Origin: Membranipora membranacea
Taxonomy: Eukaryota > Bryozoa > Gymnolaemata > Cheilostomatida > Membraniporidae
Direction of reading: 5' to 3'
Length of the DNA: 64,000 nucleotides
Assembly (NCBI GenBank): GCA_914767715.1
Contig: OU612065.1
Coordinates: forward strand, 7,316,001-7,380,000
The position numbers and the translations under genes are program-made. Shown here one piece after another: positions 23,181-57,000 of this stretch (its first letter is position 1; each line of letters begins with the position of its first letter). The notes below the pieces were generated by a model, which was not told the DNA's origin, did no database searches, and was given only the letters and a program-made list of their open reading frames with translations.

Positions 23181-24335
23181 GTAAGTGGCTAAGTATCAAG
23201 TTTTCTAAACCATCCCTTAATTTTCGTGTGACAGCTTGCTGTGGTAGATGTGCAAGGATATCAAAGCTGGCATTACAACAATAGTGGTATGAAATTTTAT
23301 TTAGATAATGCAAAAAGTGGTTCACTGGCTAACTGTCATGTAATTAACTCACCGACAAAATGTAGTTTTTTTTCACCTCCTTTGAGTTGACTGCCGAATA
23401 TTGTACTGACAGTGTAATCAGTTAATTTGCTTCCTCATCATCTAAATCAGGTAGTTCAATCACATGTAGACTCTGCCTGTGTGCCTTGATCATGGACATA
23501 GGTTAAGTGTATAGCCTCACACATGCCTTCACATACTTGTTTTATTTAATCCATTGTGCATTGATTGATGTTGGTGTGCAATTTTTAAATAGGACTCTGC
23601 TCTTCTAGTGTCCTTGGTAGAGTTTTAGTTCAAACTTGGATTCTGTGTCAGGGTGTTGTTTGCTACTTAGACAGGAAGATATTTGATGCACTTCTCAAAT
23701 TCTAACATAGTTATCTCAATTTACTCACTCTGTTGCGTTGCAACATTGACTCCATCCTTCTGTCAAACTCTGCTCTGTACTAGAGTACTAGGATTAAGGA
23801 AAGGCGTCACCGCAAGCCAGAGACAGAGGCTACTCATATAATTGTGCGCTTGTCCTACTTTCTCCACCCCTCCGGCCTTTCAGGCTCTTTTTTCCAGTTT
23901 CATTGTTGATTTGTGACCGCTCTTGGATAGCTGGCTGTGCAGTTCTTAAAAAATTGCATGTAGTAGGCTAATTCAACCCACTTAGATGAAGACTGCAAAA
24001 TTTTATTGCCTCAATACAAAAAACTAGACAGCAATAGCCACTAAAGACTGATAGCCTACTCTTAAACAATGTGTAACTTATTAGACTTAGGCCTACACTT
24101 CATGTCTCTTTTTTATAGTTTGAACCTCGGTGTCCTGGTTGACATAAGGTAGCCTTTTTTTGACATAGGATATTTTATCGGGGCGGGTGCGGCCTATCAG
24201 TAAAGTCAGTGCAGATAGTACATGCAATCTACGTGTTTTTCGGTTATTCTGCAGGACTATTATTTTGGAATTTACAGGAGCTGAGAAGAATTTAACTAAG
24301 TGCGCTGCTGGAATCTTGGTAACACTGTCATTAGA

Positions 24336-46536
<22,201 letters not shown>

Positions 46537-47033
46537 ACCTGTGACTTCAACTGCTGCTACAAAACAACCTGGTACTGCTGATAATAGTTGACAGTGCTAG
46601 CAGCATTCTGCTGCTGGAGAAGTCAACCAACCTACCAACCTAAATCTGACCAGTTGTCAAGCTATTAATTACACAAATTCTTTATCATCTTTTTATGCCA
46701 ACCAGCATTTTACTCGCAGAAATCGATAGCATGCACTCTTCTCAAACCAAGTTTCTAACGTCTGGCATTATTATCCTATAATATTATTTCAAAGAAATCG
46801 CACACTAATGAATCATTGTTTATAATGGCAAATGTAGTTTGTGCTAGTCACTTGATAACAGGTCTCATGAGAATGCTTCAGTCATTCAAACATCATCTTC
46901 GGCTGCTGACATTTTTTACTCGTGCCTTGCACGAGGAGACTGTTCCTTTTTATTACTGCCATCTCGATTTATTTTTTACTTTATACAAGAAAGTTAGTAT
47001 GATAAATTTCTAACTAGGTACTTAGGTTCTGAT

Positions 47034-47259
47034 AATAAAGTTTTCTCCATAGTTTTCCTAATGCAGTGTGCTTGTTACCACAACCTTATTCCCCCTGTTT
47101 ACGTTCCACCCCTGTTTCCATTATGGTTTGAACTACTATCTGCGCTTGTTGAAGTTTTTATATGGTTATAACTAATTTTCCATGCCTATGTTGGTTGTTA
47201 TTCTATCTTAACCACCATTTGGTAAAGTAATGCTAGCATTATTATCACAACACAATAAA
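47034..47259 (+). terminator. Poly(A) signals of the myosin gene
   Basis: AATAAA occurs at 47034-47039 and 47254-47259, about 500 and 720 nt after the stop of terminal exon B. They are the likely ends of the long-tail transcript. Confidence 0.55.
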
Positions 47260-47943
47260 TAAACTGCATATGTACGTAATATCTGAATGAATGAACATAA
47301 GGTTAATGTCTCTTCATTCGTGCATGTTTGATTTAAAATGTTGCAGATTTGTTGTTCCTAGATCTATTAAGTGTCGCTCACTTCAAATATTGCGTTCTAT
47401 TCGTGTCTGTACATCCTCCATAAAATTGTATTTCCTATGCTCAGTTTGTGGAGTGTTTATTCATCTTTATTCTTCTTCATTCTTCTTCTCAATATCTAAA
47501 ATATCCGAAATGTCCAATCATATATGCAATAGCACTGATACTGAGTTGCGTTATCGGAAGTATAAAAAAAGAGTAACAAGATCACAGCCTTTGTGTAGTT
47601 TTTACTGGTGAAAACAGCAGCCTAGTTGTCCACTTGCCTATGGAATAAGCATGTTGGGAAAATTTAATATACGTTATGGTCATGATCAGGCTTATAATAA
47701 GGTGAGCCTGCGGCACGCTGTTTTAAACTCAAATCACTAACCTGATCAGTTTTCACACCTGAGCCCTTGTATTTATCTCTACACACATGCTATTGGTACA
47801 GATATCAAGTTTGGAGTTTTTAGACCACCCTTAGCTAGTATGCGTAACTTGCTCGGCAATGGAGTTAAAGTTATCAGTTGGATACTTTTATTTAACCGAA
47901 CATTCTGCACCACAAATTCATCAAGCGAATGAAAATATATTAC

Positions 47944-50081
47944 CTGTTTCAGGTGCCTGGACCTCTTTTCAGTGCTATGAGTGCGTGGCGGTGGGAGTGT
48001 GATATGTGGATTTGAGGAATTTCCATTTACTGCTTGTGAAACTGACGACTGATCTTTAATATAGCTGTCATCTCCTCCTGCAGGCCTTTCATTTGAACAG
48101 TTTATGTTATATTTCACACAGTTCAGTACCTCAGCTTCGTTAGCGCCTTTTGCTACAAAACCAACAGTCAAGCTGATATGATATCAGAGCCATTCTGCGA
48201 AATTAATTTTGTTCATAATTAAACTGCGTCATTCAGGTATTCCAGGTGCTCAGACAATTGTGACTGAGCTGTTTGATAGCTTAGCACCAAAAACTCCACC
48301 ACCACACGTCCGAGTGGTTATCCTCTATGTCAAGAAAACTCCGTATTTACATTATTACCGAAATTTGGAAGTGCTGGATACATATAAATGATGGCCACAT
48401 GCAACATCTTTTTAATTTTGTAGTAGGACTGTTGAAGTGCGTTGTGTTTTTTTTATTACTTATACTCTTCATATAAACATCTTGCATTAATATTGGTGGC
48501 ACAAAAACTTTCAAGAAATTTTCCAAAATAGTCATATTAGGCTTGGGGGTCTTTCAAATAGAAACAGCCAAAATCGAAATCTGATCGCTAACTCAGTGAG
48601 TGGTACCTGCAAGGAGGGAACTAAATACATTCAAAGTAAGCAATTCAGGAGCGATTTTGTCTAATTGAAAGACCAAGTGAGTGATAATTTTGAGCGATGT
48701 GATAGTGATAACTTGCTTTAGTAAAGCATCGCTAATTATAATAAAAGACCCCTCTGGGTCACCAAACCACCAGGTACCTGACAAATAGATGATGACTCCA
48801 CAGATACCGAGCACTAGACAGAAGAAACATATCCAGGTGAGAGAACGACCAGTGTCTAGAGTTGTCTTACTCTTTCTGCCATTTAACCCATTCAGTAGGA
48901 CATTGGTCACTCCAAACGGATGGGACCTTTTTTCTTCTTCTTCAATATGCTCTATGTACTTGCTCACATCTGTCATAACCTAAGGGATAAATTGTTGGAT
49001 TGATATCCCTGTCATAGAGATCAAGCCTTGGTCGGAACACCTTAGGTCAGATTGATACACTACAAAACATTGTTTAAAATAAATGATCTATGACACCTCT
49101 TCCTCTTCTATATCAAACTTTTGAAAATCAGGACAATGTTCGAACCAGAAACTCGAAAAACCGGTAATCGACCACACTTCCACCTCTTCAACCTTCTGCT
49201 GAACCACGGGTAAAATGTTTACATAGGTGGAGGGAGGGAATATGTCGTGTAACGAAGGAGTTTTATAAAGGTTTGTCTATAGAATTTAGCCAAATTGCTA
49301 GCTATGCTGTGACCGATTCCCCACAATATGTTGAGCAGACAGCGATTGCCTGAACACACACTAGCAGCAGAAAAGGGTGTCGGTAACAAAAAAACTAACA
49401 ATAATTGGCAAGTCCTTGAGAATAACTGTAATAAAAACACTCAAGTAATAACTAAATCTCTCAAGAATTGGATGCTAAAAAATACACAGAGATGCTATGT
49501 TACTCATTCTCTCCAATGAGATTGCTGAAAAAGGGTTTTAACTACCTGGACTATAAGACCTTAAAAACAAAAACCTCTTGGTGAATTATTATAGGGCACT
49601 TCAAGTCCAATATAATCCTGTTTAGACCGACCGCAAGATGCCAAAGACGGCAGTCTCCTTCAACGTGTCCAACCAGATCAGAAAACTTCCTTTCATCATG
49701 GAAAGCTCCCGATCTTTGCCTCTCACTAAATCAATACCGATTGCTGGGCATTTTTTTTAAAACTGTGTCTTGTAATTATAATATCAATTTTATTTGCACA
49801 TAAGACAGTGCATAACAGGGTTTACGTTATTATATTGTGCACAGACATATCCAAGATAATATTTTATTGATTGTTCTTTTACTATCATACTGACTGGTTG
49901 TGTTTCTGATGCAAGCAGAGTCTGCAAGTTCACATGGCTCCTGTTGATAGTTGATGTCATGGCGATCACTGTTGTACTGAAGGTCTATGTTCAAAGTTTA
50001 CCTCTACAGTTCAATGCACAGGAATACATTATAAAACAAATTATGCCCATGAGACCTTACCTGGTTCGTTATCCTTACCAT
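47944..50081 (-). CDS. Candidate single-pass membrane protein, unidentified, partial
   Basis: Minus-strand segments with good splice borders join in frame: 50081-50061 (possible start MVRITNQ, donor CAG|gtaagg), 49198-49097 (34 codons, QKVEEVEVWSITGFSSFWFE then an acidic end), 48979-48778 (acceptor tttatcccttag, starts VMTDVSKYIEHIEEEE) and 48152-47944 (starts AKGANEAEVLNCVKYNINC). The third segment carries one clear transmembrane helix, SLTWICFFCLVLGICGVIIY, after a charged cytosolic stretch with SHPFGVTNV. The fourth has Cys residues and two N-glycosylation sequons, as expected outside the cell. A short N-tail followed by TM1 recalls DEG/ENaC channels, but no signature confirms it. I cannot find the 3' end: the nearest acceptor (about 47785) leads to an early stop. 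Neighbours: convergent with the myosin gene. Confidence 0.42.
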
Positions 50082-50661
50082 TTCAGTGTCCTAATTCCAC
50101 CCTGTAAACTGTAGACGCCTCAACATGTAACCTTAAATATCCTAGTTCGCAATGATAATCAATAGCACGCAAATGGATGAACGTAATAAATATCATATTT
50201 TTCAATTATCAATTTGCTTATATCTGACAGAACTCAAGCCAATACTTAGTAATAATGCCTAATTACAATCAGTACAGGACCTGTGTGTGCCAAGGACTAA
50301 CAACTCAGTGAACTTATTTGACTTACTATACACTTACTGTTTGTCGTTTCGCTCCTGGCTGTAGTAGGTGAAGAAACACAAGAAATAAGCAGGAGTCAAT
50401 ACAAGTGAGATGAAAATATACCTGCTGCTTGTAATGTACAAACATTTATGTATATCAAAGACATTAGGTAATGATTTATTCTCTGATAATCTCTATAATG
50501 TTCTCTCAATCATAAAAACAAACTGTAAAGATTTGGTGTATTTAATGCGCATGTGGAATGTACTTCACAATTTTGAAAACATCTACACATGAATGATGAA
50601 TAAATCCTGAGTCACGTATATATAAACTGAAACACAACTATCCTCCTGGTCTCTCTGGTGT

Positions 50662-50704
50662 GTAAAATCACAGAGTAAGGATATCCTTACTCTGTGGTAA
50701 AATC
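50662..50704. mobile_element. 28-bp perfect palindrome flanked by 7-8-bp direct repeats
   Basis: Positions 50669-50696 form a perfect palindrome with arm CACAGAGTAAGGAT. The sequence GTAAAAT(C) occurs directly on both sides (50662-50669 and 50697-50704; the eighth base overlaps the palindrome on the left). The layout matches the 34-bp palindrome at 1948-1981. It is either a minimal TIR-TIR insertion or a hairpin-templated insertion. Confidence 0.55.
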
Positions 50705-50708
50705 TTAC

Positions 50709-52058
50709 CTCGGAACTTGCGGTTTTGTAGAAACACCAAGTGATTAATTTTACCTACTTGGTATACAAATCCATGTAGAGTGCCCATGTTCGACTCTAAG
50801 GTGTAGTAGCCTTTTACTTAAAACTTATTACTTGATGCTGGATATTTCTAGTCCTATACAGACATACTGTACCTGATTCAGGTCAGCAGAGTGAATGCTC
50901 AGTTTATCCAGGGAACTTCTCATTAGGCCGAGTTTATTTTAATAAAACAAACAATAACACTGCAGTTGATAAACAGCTCTGCTGTTTACGAGGAAAATAA
51001 TAACAATTTATGAAGTTTATTCAGCCCTTGTTGCTCTGTAGGCCTCTCTAGTTTCCAGCAAAAATACAACTGCACCGATTTAATAATTGTTCTTGTTGAT
51101 ATTTCGTTAATCTTATGATTGAATTAACATTTATCTTGTCCATCAAGAGGCTTTCATTATTTATTTAGCTCTTCTCGATATTTTCTGAACCTGTTTATTC
51201 ATATTCTCTACCACACAAGCCAACTTCAACACCGGAAAGTTGTGTTTTCTCATTCCCTCAAAAAAGGTAAAAATTGAAAGAACACAACAGTTCTGTGATA
51301 TCCATAAACTAACCTTTGATGCTTCATGCAGGATATCCATTGGTGCTGATTATCGTCTTGTACTTGCTTATTTTATATGCATGCGACTGTGTTTAATTAA
51401 ATCTAAAACGAAAAATATCCCAAATTAATTGTATGGCAGCAAAAAATTGAGCTTTTGACTTATGTGATATTATCAGGACTCTAGAGAGGAGATCGGGATA
51501 TCGAAGGTCATAAATATTGAGTAACCAAATGAAAGCAGCTGAATTTGAGAGAGGCATAAGTATAAACAACTGATACTAAGCATTTTGAAAGGCTGTGTCA
51601 CAATTCTGTGATGTAGAGAACGGTGATGCTTTTTGATGATTTCCTTACAAATATGATAGCAACTAGGGAGGGAGGGCAACCTGTCTGTACTTTTTGTACT
51701 GTGTGAGTTGCCCCCTCTCACTTTATGAGGGCATAACAACCAAACACAAATGGTGGTATGTCTTCAAATATATCAGATCAGAGAGTGTGGAAGCGTCTGA
51801 TTCTTCTTGCAGGTTGGTGAGAAGGTCTCCCCCTCGCAAGGAGAGTCTTTGTAAAATTTCAAAAAGCGGACAACTCGGGTAAATAAAGTGATTAGTATGC
51901 TGATTTACCTGCCGATTTGTATTCAACAAACAGAACGGCAACCAGAGCCTGTCGGGGATAACACAATGCATATAGGTGTGGAACTACCACGTGCAGTCGA
52001 GAGCCATCAATGTGATTATTGATAATAGAACGATGACAACTCTGCTGCATTCTTGCAA
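50709..52058 (-). CDS. Candidate minus-strand exons of an unidentified gene
   Basis: A 150-nt segment, 52058-51909, has an acceptor (aataccag) and a donor (GCAG|gtaaat). It encodes MQQSCHRSIINNHIDGSRLH followed by VVVPHLYALCYPRQALVAVL and FVEYKSA. It ends in phase 1. The segment 50753-50709 (acceptor caagtag, donor CCGAG|gtaaga) starts in phase 1 and continues in frame as GKINHLVFLQNRKFR. The frame does not fit the next candidate exon (49198), so at least one exon is missing or this is a different gene. I do not recognise the family. Confidence 0.28.
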
Positions 52059-52356
52059 CTGGTATTCTGGTGTTAAAATATATTATGAGGATAACATTTT
52101 TGCATGTGAAGTACCCTGACATTACCGAATTTTTGTGTTATGGCTGATAGGTGCAGCATCTCTATCTCCCGATTTCATGAGTCATACATTATTGTGTGAA
52201 TCTCCGTAACACTTAATTTGATAGAGGGTAGACTAAATACACACACAATCACATGTTAATCAGTATGAACTGAGGTAAAGCGACTCATAAAATCAGAAAT
52301 CATCATAATCTCTTTATTTATATCAATAAAAGTAATAGCCTGTAGTGCATAATAGA

Positions 52357-52396
52357 TATACCAGGGAGAATGGAATCCATTCTCCCTGGTTATACC
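52357..52396. repeat. 29-bp near-perfect palindrome with short direct repeats
   Basis: Arms CCAGGGAGAATGGA (52361-52374) and its reverse complement (52376-52389) are separated by one base. TATACC occurs on both sides (52357-52362 and 52391-52396), overlapping the left arm by two bases. It resembles the other two short palindromic insertions, although the flanking repeat is only 6 bp. Confidence 0.5.
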
Positions 52397-53377
52397 AATG
52401 ACATTGGTTAATAATTATTTGAATCTTACATGTCATGTCATACCCAAATTGAATATATGCTGTGAGCTTCCTCTTCACATGGACAACAAGTATTACCAAT
52501 GAACTCATTCAATTTAATCTGAGCAGGTTTTCGTTTGAGGCACAATTCTGACCAGCAGGCTAATATGCTCATCCAATGTGTACATCAATTAATTGAAGTG
52601 ACTGTTTGACAATAAATCGACAGGGTACACTCACCTTTTTCTGATGAACACAGAACTGGGATGCATCCTTATTTTAAATGATACTGTTTACCGGAGCAGG
52701 GTGAATATCTAATAGGAATAATTTTGCTGTCCCGATAACAATATGCGTCATATATAATATAATACTTTGCTGCCTACCATAGAGTTTCTATTCCAAAAGA
52801 AACATTCGAAGTTTTATAAGAATCCTCAGCGTGTCTCGTATTATATCTGATGACATACAATTACAACTTGATTGTAAGGAGACTCTAGCAATTTTGTCTC
52901 CCAAGATACAATAATGATTGACATAGATAAAAATTGATTATCTCCGGGATTTCCTGATACAAAAAATTCTCATCCCTCATTTGTCTGGTCTTAACAAACA
53001 GTTGAATTTTTGTAGACAAAGGGTCTAGTGTTAAAAGTGGGTTTATCAGCAATTTAAGTTTTGATATTTGATAGGGTGAGAATAAAACAATTAAAACTGA
53101 AGCTTGTTTGGGCTAATAAAGCTTGAAATATGACTTGCCCAAAGAACAATTATTTGATGTCAAACAGTACCAGCCCCAGCATCAGTGAAAGACAGATGAT
53201 CCATCGGCATTTGGGAAATTTACATAATCACTTGCCTGTTGATGACATTACTCCTCTTTGACTGTGTCAACTAAAACAGTGCCAGGCTAACTAAGACTAA
53301 ACACAGGAACTTACCAAAACACAGAGACAGCTAATTATTTCAGACAGGCACTTAAGAAAACCTCTGATCATTGTTAC

Positions 53378-53954
53378 CTGATCAACGAGCTACAGACAAT
53401 GATGAGAACTGCTCGGACAGTCAGCTTGCACTCAGCTGCCTCTCTCTCGTCTCTTCTCGTTTTCGCAGCTACGACTAAAAGTTAAATATACTTGCTGCTG
53501 CAAAACCATCAAATTATGAAGATCTTAAATTCAAATATTTGTTTTTGAATAAAATATTACTTAATTATTGTCATCATAGCCATCACTGAGATATATGCAC
53601 TTTCACTTCAAGGACCTTACAAGCACCTGCATTCCACTGATGAAATATCAATACTATCAAGGTTATTAGAGACCACCCTTAAAACAACCAATAGAAAAAT
53701 AGGCTCAAGTCACATGACAGTGGAAGTGTCTGCACCCTCAATGTTTACAATAAACCATGCTGTTTGAGGGCTGAGGCTGTAAATCATAGACATAGTGTGT
53801 TTTGTCTGTAAATCATCAATACTAATTGTTGTGTACAGACAAGCACTGTCCTGCCTGCTCTAAATTCTGCAACTGGACATCTATCATCCAAGCAGGAAGA
53901 AATGAGAGTGGATTATAAGTGATAGAAAGATAATAACCCAATAAACAGACAAAC
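53378..53954. promoter_or_regulatory. Possible divergent promoter region
   Basis: On the minus strand a purine-rich leader-like sequence ends at a GATCAG|gtaaca donor (exon edge at 53378). On the plus strand a plausible first coding exon starts at 53955. The roughly 0.5 kb between them would be a shared promoter if both are real. Confidence 0.22.
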
Positions 53955-54032
53955 ATGGAGCTCTACAAAGAAGATAGGAAAGGTCGAAGAGCTCCCATGT
54001 GCTTTGATAACACTGCTTGCTTTGACATGGAG
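53955..54032 (+). CDS. Candidate first coding exon of an unidentified plus-strand gene
   Basis: The ATG is in good context (AAACATGG) and opens a 26-codon frame, MELYKEDRKGRRAPMCFDNT then ACFDME, ending at a strong phase-0 donor, GAG|gtgagt. The peptide has no family signature I recognise. No following exon is convincing: acceptors at about 55388, 61379 and 61491 are phase-compatible but lead to frames without recognisable content. If the gene is real, its first intron is probably many kilobases long and most of it lies beyond the window. Confidence 0.35.
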
Positions 54033-57000
54033 GTGAGTTCTACTTAGTTACCTTACCTTATCGTCATCTTACCTGGTGCACTCTCAGTGTGATTAGTCCC
54101 CATGACAATAACAAATCTCTTTTAAATCTTGTTTCAAAATTAGGCAATTTTCGTCCCAAAGCATTCACTCAGAGGATAAATAAAAGGTTCCATTCCAACA
54201 AGCAGAGCAGTCAACGATTTCGGAACGTCTTGGCGGCCAACTGTCAGTTGGCAATTTTGGCAATTTCTGTTTGACAGACCCAGCAGATACCTAACTTGGG
54301 GTGGTTATCGTTAGGTCAATGATGTGCAGGGCCGCAAAGAGATCGGCACAGTGCGGAACAAAGAACAGAGTCATCTGCCAAAACACAGACCCATCAGGTT
54401 TATAGGGAAAAAGTCACATCGCTGGCTGGCCTCTGTGTCATTGAGAGTTGAGGCATTGTTTGTGGAGTTTTCTTGCTTGGTCTGCTGCTGGTTTGAGGCT
54501 GTTCGTGATTGCGGTAGTTGGATATATTCTTTGATGGTTCCTTGTCCCTACACCTCTTCACTTTGACGGAGTCCCACTTCGTTGAGTGGTACTGGCACTG
54601 GGAAATGCAAACGGGAGAATTTGGACATACTCCTAAAATTGTTTTGGCAGAATGATGTACAAGTATCTGGTTGGGCTTTGATAAAGAACAAATATCTTAT
54701 AAAAGTACAATTTGTGTGTCTTGGCATACTGGTCGAATGTCAGGTAAAAGATGTAAGCTGACTAGATTGTGTCCCATTTGGATAAGATATTTAGTGCCAG
54801 CAGGGAAAATATAGGGGCTATATATATGGGTCAAAATAGAGTTTCTGTTTGCTGTTGGCGATTTACTCAGACGACATAATGTGTTCAATAAACTGTTATT
54901 ATATCTGGAGAGGCTAGTCAGGGTTTTGAGTAGCAGCATTGTGGCCGTGCTGATCCTAAGCCAGGCGGTTGTGAGTCTTGTCACGAACCTGCTTGCATGT
55001 TTTTGTCCACCTCACAGTGATAGAGTAGTATTATGGATGTAATTAGTGTTTATACTCATTGTTATCAAGAAGCTTATCAAATGTTGTGGCGTAATCAGCA
55101 GAATGGAGCATTGTCACCACATTAATGTGACTTAAATGTTCAAGTGGAAGTAAGAGGCTCGAGTGCTGTTGTCCGTGTTTAATAACATAAAATCTTTTCT
55201 CTCATAATTACATGTATTTGTATACTGCTGCAGCAAAATCTAATTCTGTTTCTAGTTTTGCCTCCTTATTGCTTTCTCCATTGTCATTGCTCAGAATTAC
55301 TCATGGTTACATCTCGCCTTATATCAATAAGTAGCTGGGAGTTATAATTTAATATGCAAGAATTTTGGGTTTGCCTTCATCTACCAGGATATGGCGGCGA
55401 TGAAAACTCGATCAGCATTAATTTCCTTAATTTACATCTTGGTTGTCAACCATGCTGGCCAGAAATACAAGTTCTTCTCCCCATACATAACCACATTACA
55501 GGCAAAGACACTGCTCATCTCCATAATCATCACAGCCATTTCAATCAAATGTCAACTAAGAGAATTTTGCCATGAAATTATACTATCATAAGCTATTTTT
55601 AATTTAGCCGTGCATATTAACAGAGATTAAGCTTATTATATTAACACTAACAGGTATCTCATGGTGATATAAACGCTATCTTTATGAATTAGTAAAAAAT
55701 GTATAATTGCCACTTTTTACAAACCAGTTGATACTCCTGCTAAGGACACAATTACACAGGCTATTAGATGTCACAAAACTTCTACAATGATCATTGGGAA
55801 TTGAGTGAGATTAGGGCAAAGAATCTGTGTCAAGGAGGGAGGCATTAAATTTTGGGATTTATGGAAATTTTGTTTGACAATGCGATGTGGCTGGGTGGTG
55901 GTTCAGTTCAGGCTTCACTTTCATGGAGATCATTGAGGAGGGAACATTCCCTCTGACAACCCTGAATAATCAGAAGAGGGAGCAGACACAGATCTGAAGA
56001 ATGAGTTGTTTTTGTTTAGAGGCGTAGCTTACAGTTAATCTGTAATCATGTTTTAAGGTAGATGACCATTGCCCAGGGCTGTCTTTCTCTGAATTTCATT
56101 AAAATCGCTTGGTACAATACAATACAATATACATGAGTGAAAACTCACTTAAATTACACTTTGAATAATCCGAAAACTGCCTGACACAGAACCACTGTGA
56201 AATTGGGGGCATGTAAATTATTTTCTGTGTAAGTGTGTCCGAGTGCTGCCACTTGGCTGATCAAAGGCACTAAATGTGCTGATTTTGCTAATGAGGCTAA
56301 TCTTGTGAACTGATGTTGTGAAAATGAAGAGAAGCAGCACATGTTGTTATGATTGATAACAGCGCAAAGATCATCCTGTCTGTTAGCACAACAATACTGA
56401 CATTTCAGCTGCTCTGCGGCAATACACAAAATATACATGTGGTGGTGGGATAATTTATTAATAGTAAAATAATCTTTGCAAACAAACCAGTTGACTCCCC
56501 TTTTTTTCTCATTCCGCATTAATTGGTCATCTTTATTGAAAATTTGTCCCAAACTGTCACTGACAATCTAGCTAAGCCGACTAGTAGAAGTGGTGATAGA
56601 TGTCTAACTCAGCAAGTATACATTATTGTGCCCTCTTCTTCAACGAGAGATGGAGATCAGAGAATATTAAACAAAGCTAATTAAAAATTTCTTGCTTTAT
56701 TATAAGAGTGTTTGGAATCTGACCTGACACATTTAGACAAATTAAGATTTCTGATTATAATCTTGTTCATGATTTTCCTGAGATGCTCTCTTGTACAGTG
56801 TAATGTGGATGATCAGTACTCCGTAGTTTGCAGCCGTAAAAATATTGCTTTTGGGATACAGCAAAAATAGGCATACCAATAGACCTATAAGTTTTCTGTA
56901 TATCGGCCTACCTTGGTATCCCCCAGAAATTTGTTTACTGTCATCGGGAGAATGGAGGGGGAATGTATCTCCTTACCATCCTACCTGCTGTCGTGTACCA

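Noticed and set aside
55391-55588. Small hydrophobic protein starting MAAMKTRSAL
   Set aside because: An acceptor precedes it and the start resembles a signal peptide, but there is no cleavage logic, continuation or conservation argument.
56154-56552. 132-codon minus-strand frame
   Set aside because: No family features, no splice context, and several frames of this length are expected by chance in 64 kb of such DNA.
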